Shown here piece after piece: positions 1 to 12,501 of a stretch of 64,000 nucleotides of DNA. The stretch lies in assembly GCF_022965805.1 (NCBI RefSeq), contig NC_133116.1, forward strand, positions 558,001 to 622,000. The letters are read 5' to 3'. The DNA is from Primulina eburnea (Eukaryota; Streptophyta; Magnoliopsida; Lamiales; Gesneriaceae). Below the pieces are notes generated by a model that was not told the DNA's origin, made no database searches, and worked only from the letters and a program-made list of their open reading frames with translations. A program made the position numbers and the translations under genes. The first letter of the stretch is position 1; each line of letters begins with the position of its first letter.

Positions 1-690
1 AATAGATTATCTCTTCTACAGCAGCATAAATTTCCCAACACTGATAATTGCTAATTTGAGACGAGGGGTAGCCACTCTTACCATAAACTCGAAGACGGTG
101 ATGACGAAAACTCGGCGAAGGGCTGTGCTCCGGCGGTGGTCGGCGATGGTGCGGCAGTGGTGCGGCGGTGGTGCGGCGGGAGCGATTTTGAAAGGTGGAG
201 GAGGCCGATTTTGGGGGTTAGGGATTTTGGGTAGAAGAAATCGCGAATTTATTCTGGTATGCGAAAATAAGAGACACGGACCCCGTGCTGGGGTCCGTGT
301 AGAGGTCCGTGTACCTACTGTATTTCGTCATTTTGGGAAGTGGAAAACACGGACCCCGTGTAGGGGTCCGGGAACGGGTCCGTGGACCTACTGGCAAAAT
401 TCTTCTTTTGTGGTTGAATGACACGGACCCTTACACGGGATCCGTGTAAGGGTCTGTGTATTGGTTCATGCTTTCTTCCTATTCTTCCGGTTATTTCTGA
501 CGTGGCATTGCAGAGTTTGACATTTCTTTCACTTCTTTGGCTTTCCTCCTCTTTTGGTCAAACCTACAATCAGCCAAAATGAAACGAAATAAGCGCAAAA
601 CTCGGAATAAAAATGCCAAATAAGCACGAATACGATAAAATAAAATCCCTAAAATGCTATATAATTCGTGCTTATCAGGAATCCCCAGGC
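1..690. repeat. Transposon-derived repeat block, GC-rich then AT-rich
   Basis: This stretch is richer in G and C than the following spacer. It holds low-complexity GGCGGTGGT-type runs (about 130-180), three hairpins built on ACACGGACCC (274-459), and an AT-rich tail in which AATAAGC-type words recur (about 585-680). No long reading frame with a recognisable domain is present. The composition and the hairpins resemble the terminal or LTR part of a plant retroelement cut by the window edge. That assignment is inference, because no target duplication or partner terminus is visible. Confidence 0.4.
274..459. repeat. Three tandem hairpins built on ACACGGACCC
   Basis: Hairpin 1 (274-300) has an 11-bp perfect stem, ACACGGACCCC against GGGGTCCGTGT, with a 5-base loop. 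Hairpin 2 (about 347-368) reuses the same left arm with a shortened right arm. Hairpin 3 (421-459) has arms of about 18 bp, ACACGGACCCTTACACGG with its near-complement and one mismatch. Single arms of the same word also lie between them (about 302-312 and 376-386). Confidence 0.75.
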
Positions 691-3600
691 CAACAAATAT
701 GCTGACAAAATTTTAACTTTGATAGTTTACTTTATAAATATTTTATATGATCCAGAATCTGAGCAAATATAACACACATATTAAATTACAAATTGTAGAT
801 AAAATATTCAAAAAAGTAGTTCAGAAATTTGATTATTTGCACGTGACAAACATATATAGGTAACCCCATAATTAGGAAACGGTACGTTCAATATTCAATA
901 GATAAACACGTTGGAAAACGATTATATTAAATAATATAGCCACCATGATATTAAAAAGTGATATAATTTTTAATTATTAATAAGTCAGCAGAAAATCTTG
1001 GTGATTCTCTGAATTCGCATGCAAATATAAAAGTGCAATTAAGGATTCTAATTTTCAGTGCTATTATATATATCTCTTTAAATAGAAAGAAATCAAATCA
1101 ACTCTGATTATTATGGAATTGGCTTACACTCCGATCCCATGTGCAAACTATCTTCGCGGTCAATTCGATCATATAAACAAAAATCTAACGGAGACAGGAA
1201 GAAAGTGACGTGCTGTGTTAGCGTGTACTCCAAATTTGAGAATTATTGCATTACAAGTGTACTTTTTAAACTTGGCTATATATTTTTTAGAATTCTGAGG
1301 TTTAGTAGTTGGGATCGCATTTCATGTCATCTATCATGTCTCAAAGCCCGTGGATATATATTCCATTGGATGTGACAATTACTTTGAAAAAATTCGGTTA
1401 AATTTAATTCTTTAAGCTGCTAATAATTTGGATTAATTTTCGAAGTATTTAATTTGTTCAAATTTTCAAGTTGGATTAATTTGTTCGATTATTAAAAAAA
1501 ATTGATGAAGATGAACTTGCATTAAAGCAAGAAGAATAGGGATGCACTAAGTAGGGCATTCGAATGACACACTTGCTCCTTAAACTAGTAACTTGTAGGG
1601 CCATGTTAAAATATGAACGATGTACAATATCTCTAGAGTTATACATGTATACATATATATACAAACATATGTATGCAGACATTTCATCCGCAGGTCGCTA
1701 TATACGTATATGTACGCATATACATGTATTTTTGCAAGATTTAGGAATTTTCTGGCGAAAGGGTTGGTTGTCTCCTAAAGCAGGAGGGAAATTTAATTGG
1801 TGGTGTTCGTGTCTTACGAATCATGCAAATAAAAAAATGTCGACGCAATCCAATAAAAATCTAGGAACATTGAACAATATACCATATTGTGCTAATTATA
1901 TATATAAGAAAGGGTTTCACTTCAAAGGGAAATCCCATATTGTGGGAAATCCAATGAATCCCCAGCATCTTGTTATGGGAATGCCGCCACCCTGTCGACT
2001 GTTAATCAAGCATATAGACATTTTTTCTCGAATGTACAATGAATCTTTCGTATGTAATGTAACAACATCACAAAAGGATATGTGATATTTTGATAATTAA
2101 ATAAAAGATACATCTCCAATGTATCCATCCAGTCGTTGACTTTAATGTGTAAATACGTATTTTTTTCACAGAAAGTACTAATTTAATGGTGAAAGAAATA
2201 AAAAAAAAATTGATGTTATAAATAGTTATGACTTTGTGGATTTGAATCGAAATTTTAGTGGGACGTCTTGTACTCAATATCAAAGCAATAAATTCTTCAT
2301 CCCTTGTCCACATGCTGTTTCCGGAATGTATTAAATAATACAAAAACACGTTCATTAATGTTATTGCATGGCATTCGCCGAACAGTGTATTGAAACGTCT
2401 TGTGTCATTTGGTCTACCAATTTGTTACTTTCACTCGTCTTCGCCTGTCAACGTTTTGTGTTCGATTTTTTGGGCTTCAAATCTGATATTTCACTTTTTT
2501 TGGTATTGTCTCTCGTAGATAACTATTTTTGGTAAGAATAAACGTGGATAATACTTATTTTTATTGCAAGAAATTTGGCACAAGTCAAAGTAACATATAT
2601 CCCCAAAACATCAATGATAAGTGCACGAATTCGAAAGTTAATAAAATATATAGATTTTGAGTGAGTAAAACTTAACAATAGGGAAGAATGATAATTCGAG
2701 TATAAATGTTTTTAAATTCATATTAATTAGGAGGGTTATGGATACTTATTAAATGCTTCCAAAATAATAGCAATAAAAAAATGGTTTTTTATGACACTAA
2801 CTAGTGGTGCAATAAATTTGTGATTGGTCCAATAATATCGATCATTTTTTTCACATGCAAATTAATTATCGATATCGTTAACCTCATTGCAAATAGATAG
2901 ATACAGCATTTTCACTTCAAAGAATTTAAAACTGTAGCTATTTAATAATAACAATAATATATCAATATATCTATATAAAAGCAGAACAATCTGTCAAAGA
3001 TAGTAAGTTGCAGCTAAAAATAATATCTATAAAATAAAATAATTATCAGTATTATTGTAATAACTTATGCGTTAAATATTTGAAAACAAATAAAAAATAA
3101 ATATTTAACTAAATATGAAGTCTTTTCGATTTCTTTTTTTAAATTTAAATTTTTACGTCAATTAAAAATATATAATATATTTAAATTTCTACATTGATTA
3201 TGTTATTTCATTTAAATTCATTTATAATTTTGGATTTTGTGATATTTTTATATATTTAGTTTTACATGCTATCTAAAATATTAGATAAATTATAATTTTT
3301 TATTTTAGAAATATGAAATCTTCCAAATTTTTAGTGGAGTAATCGTTAAATTTTGGTATATTGAATATCTATAAATTATTATGCTTTTTAATAAGAATTT
3401 GTTGTAAATTTTGTTAACATGTTCTAAAAAATAATTAAAACTCATTCAAAAAATAAATCTGATAATTTTTAATTTTGAAAAGATTTATTTATTTTTAAAA
3501 TATATTTTTATATTCTTTTTATTAATAACAATTTAACTCGTCTAAAATATTGATCAATGCAATGATGACGAAGTCAATTTGATGATAGAAGATTGTTATG

Positions 3601-4440
3601 CTTGTTTGAGTGCTATCTCAAATGGTATAAATATCTTTTGTATATATATGTTTGTGCGTGTGTTGATGCACGTATGTACGTAACATTGTAATTAAATTAA
3701 TGCGCAAATCATATATATATATATATATATATTCTATACAATTAAATTTTATAATTTTATTATAGATAACGTGATAATTTTATTAAAGAATTTCATAAAT
3801 AAAATTTAGAACTAATAGAACTTTAATTTTAGAAGTTATAAAATAAAGAGAATAATATTTAATAAATTTTTTAAAACGAGTTCTTTCCAAGTGTCAAAAT
3901 TCAAGAAATTTGAAATTTATGTTTTATTAAAGATTTTTCTTTTGATTTCAAATTGTAAAAGTGAGTTAACCAGCTATTTAGAAAATATCACTACCTAAAT
4001 CGGCTAAAAATGAAAAAAAAAAAAAAAAAAATGAAGATGAAAATAAAGATTTGTAGACAGGAATGTGGTTTGAAGGAGAAGAGAAATATGTAAAAGCATG
4101 AGTTGAATGGAGAGAGAAGACCGAGAGATAAATGATTAATAAGAAATTCATTCAAATTCAAACAAATAATTTTTTTGACATTTTATTATGGTACTTTATG
4201 CTTTTATGTTTGTGCTTTAATGAAAATTTGAATACCTCTGAGTTTTTAAAAATCAAATTTCCTTTTAATCGTATATTGTTCTCTTTATAACCAAAAGTAT
4301 CGTGAGAGAGGACTATTAGGTATATCATGATCAATTAATCATTTTAAAGAGAGTTATAATTTGAAATTGGTCACACAAAAGAGACCATTTTATTATGGCC
4401 TCTTGCTTATAAATTAGAGAAAAGATATATAAACGGATCT
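691..4440. other. AT-rich intergenic spacer, no gene recognised
   Basis: Very AT-rich sequence with homopolymer runs (an A run near 4014-4030) and an AT dinucleotide run near 3711-3731. Short reading frames occur but none shows a recognisable domain, splice structure or codon bias. I see no gene or RNA here. Confidence 0.6.
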
Positions 4441-4579
4441 CCTAGTCACTTCTGGATAAATGTCTGAAGACAACATATACTTACAACAAGACGCACGACC
4501 GTCGACCACAATGCCAAGTTAAACCTTTGGATACAAACTTTTGTGAAAATTATTATGTCTTGAATGATATCGAAGGAAT

Positions 4580-7440
4580 CTAAAATGCATGACAAGTAAA
4601 GCAACCACTCAATGAACCTATTTGACAAGTTCTTCGAAAGGATAATGCTTTGACAGAGGGCCTTTCAATCTGATGAGCCTGGTTCGTGATCACTGAGCTT
4701 CTCATATCCCGAACCTTCTTCTGTGAAGATCTCAGTTTGTTCATAATTTTGTCCATAGAAGATGACCTCTTTTTCTCCAATTTCATCTAGACAATGATCA
4801 AAAGTTAATTCATAGATGTCTATGCCATTTTGCGATCCAAGTGATTTGTGTGCTTAGGGAAAATCTTGAAAGCTTAGGGAAAATCTTGAAAGTATACCTC
4901 TAGTTTCCTTATTGCAGCTTCAGCTTTTGCTTTTTGTAAAGTCTCCCATGCAGTAATTCTAGCTTCTTCCCTCTGAATTCTGAAAGTGGTAGCAACAATA
5001 AAATTACATATGTACTGAGCATCCTTTGCTATGATAGATATATTTATATGCATACTTGTAATTGTGACGAGCAAAAGAAAAGGGAATAGTTGAATTAAGT
5101 TACGTTGAAATACTCTTAGATGTCTCCATTGACACTTCCCAAGTAGCAGAGCCAATGTTTACAGCTTTTCTTTTCCAGTCATTTATATAGCCACCGTCTC
5201 TCTCAGAATTCTTACTCTTATTCTTTTTGGACCACCTTGTCATGGTGACTGGTTCATCAACCGGCACATCCCTGATCTCCAGTTTGGAGGCGTGCTTACA
5301 TTCAAACTCTACAAGGGGTAGAATAGAAGGAGTCGCAAGAGAGAAGGATGATTTCCTCTCGGATGAGGACTGGATACTACTCTCTGGACTCATTTGAGTG
5401 GCCATGTCCCGCCTCGAAATATCACGTGATATATTGTTGGCCGCATCTTCAAAACCATTGCATTTCTCATCTATGAGGATATATGGCATTATGTAAAGTG
5501 ATAATGAATCAAATCAAATGTTAACTTAACCACTTGGAAGGTAAGAGGATATACAAAACAAGGTTGGTCTTATGCTACAAGAGAAAAAACACCAGGCTGT
5601 GAACCACGTATCTTTTGAAATATGAATTTCAAAAGTACTTATGTACAATCAGATGGCATATGTTACACAGAAAACCCTCAGTAGCACAAAATAACTGAGA
5701 GAACAATTCTATACCTTGGTGTCTAGTCAATGATGATTGGCTTATCAATTCTGAACATCCATGTATGCTAATCGATCTCGCCATACAAGGCTCCGTCCCT
5801 ATAAGAAAGTTCGCATTACCATCACAATCAGCAGTTCGAATCCACAAGCCATCGGCAGCCAACACTCCAGCCGAAAATGGCGAGTTTGCAATTAGCTTCA
5901 CAGTATTCCCTCCTGCAGACATAGGTGCAGCAGGAGAAAACATCTGATAGTAAGCAACACCCGGAGGCCCAAGTGGCCCACTCTTTGATCTGGGACGTCT
6001 CTGTGGCTGATGAATTGATGCCCTTATAGAACCTATCTCCAGATACAGGACTAAAAATCCACCTTTCTGCATCTTCCCATTTCGAAGGCAAGGTCCTTCC
6101 ATTATGGTAAGGCAACAATGCAGTATTTACAGTCCTCTTATTCGCATTGGTGTGAGATGGAATCCGTTCAGAACTCCATCCTTTTTGAATCCTTATACTT
6201 GGGTGTCGGTAATTAGGTGTGCCAGGACTTGGGAATGCGCTGGTCCTTCGAGTTGCAGCTGATGGTTTTTTCATCGCACCAAACCGTGGTGAAGAGGAGT
6301 TCCCAGAATTACTCACAGAAATGTTGAAATCCACAGAAGCAGTTCTGCGATCTGATTTGTTCAATGACCCTACGGATCTCAACCTTCTGTCTTGACATTC
6401 TGGTCAAATTAACCCACCAAGAAAGGAAAGGTTGCTAAATTAATCAGCACAAAAGGTGCATTCTTGATTTACACTATGAAACATAATGCACTGATCTTGA
6501 TACCTTTGAGGGCTCGAGAGAACGAATTTCTTGCAGACACTATAGCCAGATTTTCATCCTCTGTAGTTTCTGCCTCACTGCTATCTAATATTTGAACTGA
6601 GTACACATTATATTTGAACAAAAAAGTAAGTATTTTGATCCGTGGTTGAAATTTTGCACCAATTCTTGTGACCATTCAACATACATCAGTATGGTCAAAA
6701 GCCAGCTAATCTAGCGTCCAAACTCAAGCAAAAAAGGAAAACAGTACCTTTAGTCCTTCCTTTCCTACTGAGGTTAACAATATTCTTGTATGCTAGTTTC
6801 GGCTTGTTTGGATCTATATCTGGACCACTCAAATCCTCAGCCAATTCATGCCCTGCCAACTGCTGTTTCAAATCAAAGATTACAACTTTCCAGTTCATAT
6901 ATTGAACTAAAATGCTAAGATTCAAAATCCGCGTCTGAAAATCCAGTTAATAGATTCTTTAACTATTTCCTCTAACTACAACCAGTGACTTTTCTGTTTC
7001 AGATGTAAATTTCAACAGCATTATCATTTTTCAAATGTCGACCAATTGGGAAAGACAAAACCAGTTTTATTTATCGAACATGTGTGCATGAAAGGAGGGC
7101 AAACAAAGTACATATCGAGGATCTAAACATAATCAAGGTAACAATTTTCAAGTTCATTAAACAAACACGTATATTTCTTATAATGCAAGTGGCAAAAACC
7201 TGAAATCGGGCAAAGGAAAAAGTAAGGTGAATCGGAGAAAATAATCAGCATTACTTGAGAAATTTCAGAGGCGAGAGAATCTTGATCAGGTGCATCAGAT
7301 GTAAAAGAGCAGCGCTCAACACTACCAGAAGCAGATGAGAAGAGGCTGAAGTTTGATTCAGCATTAAAAATGAAAGAATTCGGGCTCACATCTCGTGCCC
7401 TGAAGCCCCATCCCGATTCTTGAATACCTGCCTCTGGCAT
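4580..7440 (-). CDS. Remorin family protein (C-terminal remorin domain), apparent frameshift in exon 4
   Basis: Remorins are plant plasma-membrane-associated scaffold proteins. Coding exons on the minus strand are 7440-7255, 6859-6748 (or from 6862), 6584-6504, 6399-5715, 5470-5104, 4979-4898 and 4786-4580. Phases join cleanly except inside exon 4. The remorin signature is in the last exons: REEARITAWETLQKAKAEAA, then IRKLEMKLEKKRSSSMDKIM, ending in the Cys-containing tail SLSGCFTCHAF typical of long remorins of the At1g30320/At2g02170 type and suited to membrane attachment. Exon 4 carries SKSGPLGPPGVAYY and exon 5 RRDMATQMSPE, both family hallmarks. The frame before about 6045 and the frame after about 6025 differ by one base (one extra base or two missing). 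If corrected the product would be about 572 residues. The start is the ATG at 7440; a CAG acceptor at 7461-7463 suggests an intron in the 5' leader. Identity is firm; whether the gene works is not. Confidence 0.85.
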
Positions 7441-7463
7441 TCTCAAGGAAAGGGCCAAGTCTG

Positions 7464-9751
7464 CAAATAATCCATGTTACTCACAAATATAAAAATCGGG
7501 TCTTTGTCACCTGTTTTTAGCTTATGGATTAACGATAAAGACGATGTTTTTGACTTTGATTGGATTGAAGGAGGGCTGTGTCGTCTCCATCAAATCATGA
7601 TTGTCCTGTAAACAAAAGTTTTTGATTGGGTATTGATCTATTTTCCATGCTTAATAAAAAAAATATGGCGTGACTGGAAAAAAGTTTGACTGCATTGTGG
7701 AGGGTTCTTTGGCTTAGATTGCGGGAAAGTAAAATAAGGAAATGACAGAAAAAACGTTGAATTAAATAGGAATAATTATCCCTCTGGAAACTGTGACAGG
7801 ACCGATTCCAAGTCCGTGCAACACAGACAACTACACAAAAATAATCAATCTAATCATCATTCTATAAGTATTATTAATATTCATTTTATTCGACGTCATA
7901 ATGGAGATGTTGAAGAATCCCATTAAACAGGATATGTTGGCAATACTGAAATTTGATGATTAAACATTCGCAATTGCTTTTGATCCGAAGGAAAATTAAA
8001 TGGCCGCAGGGAATCGGGAAAAAAGAAAAGTTAATCTTAATCATGCAAACCACGAGTAACAACAAAAGTTTAAATCAAAGGGGATCTTGGATTCCTAGAT
8101 TTTGTCCATTGAACATGGACAAAAAGGTACATATGATATAGTTTGCCTGCTGCAAATATATGCTGGTAAATTAAAATGGACCCCCCCTCCCCCCAACCAC
8201 CACTCTTTCACCATGCAAGCTTCTAATTATACTGTAACTGTGGTGTAGCATTCACAAAATAGAAACAAATTTAATGCGATATTTAATATTCGCCAACTGC
8301 TATTTCGTCCCCTTCCTGCTATAGTTGATTTTGTCTGAGATAATATCATATTTTATTTCACTGTTTCCTCTTTATTTTTTGCAAATAAATAATTTGAATT
8401 CCTCATCTTTCTCCATCGCATTTACGACCAATTAACTTGTCTGGAAGGGCAATTTAATAAACATCCAGACAACGCTAGGTTTCTGCCATTTGTAATATTT
8501 TAGAAAAATAGACATACACTTGAATTCCTACGCATCCCATGTTCCCTTTTTATTACTACAATGACACCATACGAAGACGATAGTACATGTTGGTCAATAT
8601 CAGGTTAGTGCAATATGTAACTAACCAAGTAATTTAACAGACTAAATCGAAGTGGTGATTTAATATAAATTAAAAGATAACGATAATGTCCATATTTTTT
8701 CAACCTTGGTTTTTGTAAAAAGGTGTTGGACTTGGACAGAATAGAAAGCTTGCACGCAATCAATATATACAGTCTTCGAAAAGAGCGAAAGTGCGAGTAG
8801 AAAACAACATGAGAAGCAATTTTAGTTGCAGTGTTGGTATCCAGATCTTTTAAATGTCACTCCCAACTCAAAAAATTACACTCTCTTGTCTTCTATATAT
8901 ATATATATATATACATATACACACACACACACCCATTATATACGGAATGGGACAAAAAAGATACAGCTGTCTGATTTTTGTAAAAAATATCATTCACAAT
9001 TTTCAAGTGGAAAGATATCAAAATTATTATGCAAAAAAATGTGTATATATGTACGGAAAAAGCTAGAGTGCGCATTATTTAATTCTTTAGGTTTGTTGTT
9101 GTTTAGTTGGTCAATGTGTCATCAAGGATATTAATTATTGTGTTATATTCAGATTACAAATCTCGTTTAGGAATTCTGGATAAATCTCACTGAAATAAAC
9201 AAAATTCTAGATATAGGGTAACTTGTTTTATTTTTGTATAGAAAAATATATATTCAATTATACATGAGAAGTAATGGATATTTTTATATGTATATTAAGT
9301 CAAAACATTGCACGAAGATCGAGGGAAAAAAGGAAAAATCCACGAGCAGCCTGTTGAGTCAACAAAAAAAATAGTAAAATTTTTGAAATTAGTACTTCCG
9401 ACTAATTTTTTCAGGTTCCGGAATCAATTTTCCTTTGAAAATTTCACGTAACATATCAAACTACAAAAAACATTGATTTTATTTTTCCACAAGAACATTT
9501 TAAAAGGCCGTGAACCAGATTCCTGGAGTTATATTGGACTCAAACTACTATAGAGACGGGCCCAATCACATATATTCTAGAATTAGCTCTCCCAACAGTC
9601 TCCTCCATGCATATGAGTCGCTTGAATCCTAATTTACAACAAATGATACAAGAGTATTTGGCACAAATCTGAAGTGATCCGACCAACTCTAAGACACCCA
9701 TCAAGTCATAGACAACAAAAATTTCTGGCCAAAACAGACTAGAAAAGAAGA
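7464..9751. other. Intergenic spacer: remorin 5' side and DCL 3' flank
   Basis: The first 200 bases probably include remorin leader and promoter. The rest is AT-rich, with a C run near 8181-8197 and a TA/CA microsatellite at about 8896-8932. No coding sequence with a recognisable domain was found on either strand. Confidence 0.5.
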
Positions 9752-9873
9752 ACTAGTTAACCTTCTCAGCCGTTACGTCTGTGCTTTCTAAAATGCCTGA
9801 GAATAAAACTGTACTAGTTAACCTTCTCAGTCGTTACGTCTGTGCTTTCTAAAATGCCTGAGAATAAAACTGT
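9752..9873. repeat. 61-bp perfect-period tandem duplication over the DCL stop codon
   Basis: Two adjacent 61-base units, 9752-9812 and 9813-9873, differ at one position (c at 9770, t at 9831). The unit covers the last codons and stop of the DCL-like gene. The proximal copy (9813-9873) is translated; the distal copy lies in the 3' UTR and repeats the same codons after the stop. Confidence 0.9.
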
Positions 9874-12124
9874 CAGCGTATAGAGGATAATTTGTCTGGA
9901 TCAAACCCTTCAAGCATTTCCAATAGGAGAAATCCACCAATTCTCCATCTTTACGGACTAGGAATAAACATCTCGAGCCCTCAAAATTAGGATGGTACCC
10001 AATCTGTCAAGTGCAATCAAGAAACAAAGGGTATATTAGGTTATGTATTTTCGAAAAATATTTCCTGAAAATGTATTCTCAGAAAAATGAAACCAGTAAC
10101 ATGATCTATGGCTGGCTGTGATTTTCAAAGGATTTTGTGTTTCCAAGAATTCCATGAAACACAAACTCACATTGTAAAATTTTCTTACCCTTATTCATGT
10201 AATAGAGCCATCTTTTAGTCTAGTACCATGAAACATGTACAGTTAAAACAGAACAAACTTTTAGATTCCTTTTATCCTAGTGCCATGAATAACATAAATA
10301 CCGTTTTATTTCTGCATACAATTCTATTAAGCGCATATCTATCACACATTAAAGGTTATTTTCACACTAGTTATCAATACTCAATGTTCCAAGAGATAAC
10401 CATACTTTTTCAAGAGTTGTTTTAGTTTCCATCAAAACGACAATTTTATTTAATAACTAACCCAAGGATATTCCAGTATAATTTCTCATTTATAATGTTT
10501 ATCGTATTCTTCAATATCTTTAGTTTACATCAAACACTTCTTTTCAATATACATATATATATTGTTTGCTAAAATACTTAATTCAATATTTCCAGGACGA
10601 TAGTTAAAGTCCTCACTTCTGTTCAAAACGGTATTAATCCCCATTACTTTCAACAATCTACCATGGAATAAGCATCCATTTAATGTTATGAGTGCGTGTT
10701 TGTACGCACACAACACACACACACACACACACACAAACATATATCTGTGTGTAGATAGAGAGAGAGAGAGAGTGACCGTGATGTAATCAACTCCACATCC
10801 AATCTTCTTTCTATACTCAGGGTGATATGCAAGCAACCTCTCAAGAATTATTTTCTCGTGTTCTGGACTCAATCTATCTCCACTTTCATATCTGCAGAGG
10901 AGACAAAGTATATGTGTTTGGTCAATAGGATTTAGGAATGTAATAAGCACTAAAATCCTAGGTGTGCTGATGCCCTGGAAGACAATCAAGTGTAAAGCTT
11001 AAAACCTTGATCTTTAATAATACACACATGGTATATTTGTAAAAGTTACATACACATAAACAGTGTGTGGTAGAAGCAAGGGATATACTATTGGAGTTGG
11101 GATTGAAATGGTTACCTGGATAGTATTTGAGATATATTACAAATTATGAACAAATATAAATTAACATGTAAATCGAAATCAAGAATCAGACTTCATCATC
11201 TTAAGAATTGGAAATGGAAATTAATTGTGAGCATCAAGTCTTGAATAATATCATTCTAAGCATAAACATCATCGCATTTGTCATCCTCAATGGACACAAT
11301 AACTGGAAACAATTGAACCGGTTTCGAACACAATTTTTCCCTTGAATGATATTTAGATATTTACTATCCATATTCTAACCTATCAATTGTAGAATTCATA
11401 TCCATTAAACCTAAACTCCTACATTTTCAAGCATCAACTTCGCCATCCAACATCTCTCAGTTGCAATAACTTCACAATTAAACTAGCATGCAACCTTCGT
11501 CCATATTCAAAACGAGTAACTTATTCATATGAACAGCCTTGATGTTTAATAAGACAATTACAGCATCCAAATGGGGAATGTTTTCTTTCCCTGTCCTTCC
11601 TCATTCTTGCAAAGTTGCAATAATGAAGATAAATTAATAAAAATATAGTAAACATATGAGCAATCACGCACAAAAATTGCTAAATTTAAAGGAACTGGAA
11701 CGCAATCCATAAAATATAAAAGATTGCTAAAAAAGAGAGAGGAAAGAGCTTACTTTCCAGAATGCAGGATCATTCTCGCAAAGCCCACCAGCGGTACGGT
11801 GTCCTCCAAAATCTGGTCCTCCCAATCCACCCAGGTATCACCCCCTCCACCACCTACTTTCCCACTTACTTTCTCCGGCATTTCATCAGCAGAGTGTGAC
11901 ACAGCAGGCTTCCTCAGAAACTCCGATCCATACGCTGCCGTCTCCTCACCGCTCCGGACCGCCCCACCTCCTGCCGACCCGGCCTTTATCGTAAAACTAA
12001 TACCCAATCTTGGACTATTGAATGGAAAAGATAACAAAAATGGTGATGCAGTAAGGTTCTGTGAGATGGATTTTCTTCGAAAGGTACCGATTGGTGGAGA
12101 ATTCGAAAAAGGAATTAAAGCCAT
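9827..12124 (-). CDS. DCL: DCL-like protein (DUF3223), chloroplast rRNA processing
   Basis: The family is named for tomato DEFECTIVE CHLOROPLASTS AND LEAVES, a plastid protein needed for processing of 4.5S rRNA. Three minus-strand exons, 12124-11754, 10891-10777 and 10003-9827, join in phase to give 220 residues, close to the usual family length. The N-terminal about 45 residues are rich in Ser, Arg and Pro and poor in acidic residues, as expected of a chloroplast transit peptide. A variable Gly-rich linker follows, then the DUF3223 core: ERLLAYHPEYRKKIGCGVDY, then GYHPNFEGSRCLFLVRKDGE, then SYWKCLKGL and YPLYADSFILRHFRK. The TGA stop (9829-9827) falls inside a 61-bp tandem duplication. The exon 2 donor (G|GTCACT) is weak at position +3 and abuts AG/AC microsatellites. 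The gene looks intact. Confidence 0.93.
10712..10773. repeat. CA and GA microsatellites next to the DCL exon 2 donor
   Basis: A CA run (about 10712-10734) and a GA run (about 10757-10772) lie just downstream, in gene orientation, of the donor at 10776. On the transcript they read as CU and UG tracts within the first 65 bases of intron 2. Confidence 0.85.
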
Positions 12125-12417
12125 TTTGATGATGAAATAAAGAGGAAAAGAATTATCTTACTGTTTCACTACATAAACTTGACATTTTGTTCATCGTTTG
12201 CGGTACTGCGTGTAGAGCTGAGGAGGAGTGGAAGGTAAAAAGAGAATGCCCTTTAGCGGGCGGATTTTGGATAACGGGTCACGGGTCTGATAGTTCACAT
12301 AACCAACCCGATTGATGTTTGATTGTGGTCCGAAGACTCAACACAAAAGCCCATTTAAAAGTAAAAAGGCCTATTTAATATAAATAAATAATTTAAAATT
12401 TTCGAACTCTAACTTAA

Positions 12418-12490
12418 GCGCCTGTAGCTCAGTGGATAGAGCGTCTGTTTCCTAAGCAGAAAGTCATAGGTTCGACCCCTATCTGGCGCG
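12418..12490 (+). tRNA. tRNA-Arg, anticodon CCT
   Basis: A 73-base gene folds into a full cloverleaf. The acceptor stem is GCGCCTG/CTGGCGC with a T-T mismatch at the sixth pair and discriminator G. The D stem is GCTC/GAGC. The anticodon stem TCTGT/GCAGA encloses loop TTCCTAA with anticodon CCT, reading AGG. The T stem is ATAGG/CCTAT with loop TTCGACC. There is no intron and CCA is not encoded, as normal for nuclear tRNA genes. The internal A and B boxes are the D and T arms. Confidence 0.97.
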
Positions 12491-12496
12491 CGGTAG

Positions 12497-12501
12497 TTTT
12501 T
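12497..12501 (+). terminator. RNA polymerase III oligo-T terminator
   Basis: Five T residues begin six bases after the tRNA-Arg discriminator, the usual pol III stop signal. Confidence 0.8.

Noticed and set aside
56..421. 121-residue plus-strand reading frame in the GC-rich block
   Set aside because: It runs through the hairpins and low-complexity GGCGGT repeats; no domain or codon logic.
1564..2085. 173-residue reading frame
   Set aside because: Low-complexity Tyr/Ile-rich start from TATATACA repeats; no recognisable domain, splice signals or family.
3711..3731. Short TA run and other brief AT tracts in spacers
   Set aside because: Too short and too common in AT-rich plant spacer to mean anything on their own.
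5765..5947. Plus-strand frame within the remorin gene
   Set aside because: Antisense shadow of remorin exon 4.
11724..12140. 138-residue plus-strand frame
   Set aside because: Antisense shadow of DCL exon 1; the minus strand encodes the conserved protein.
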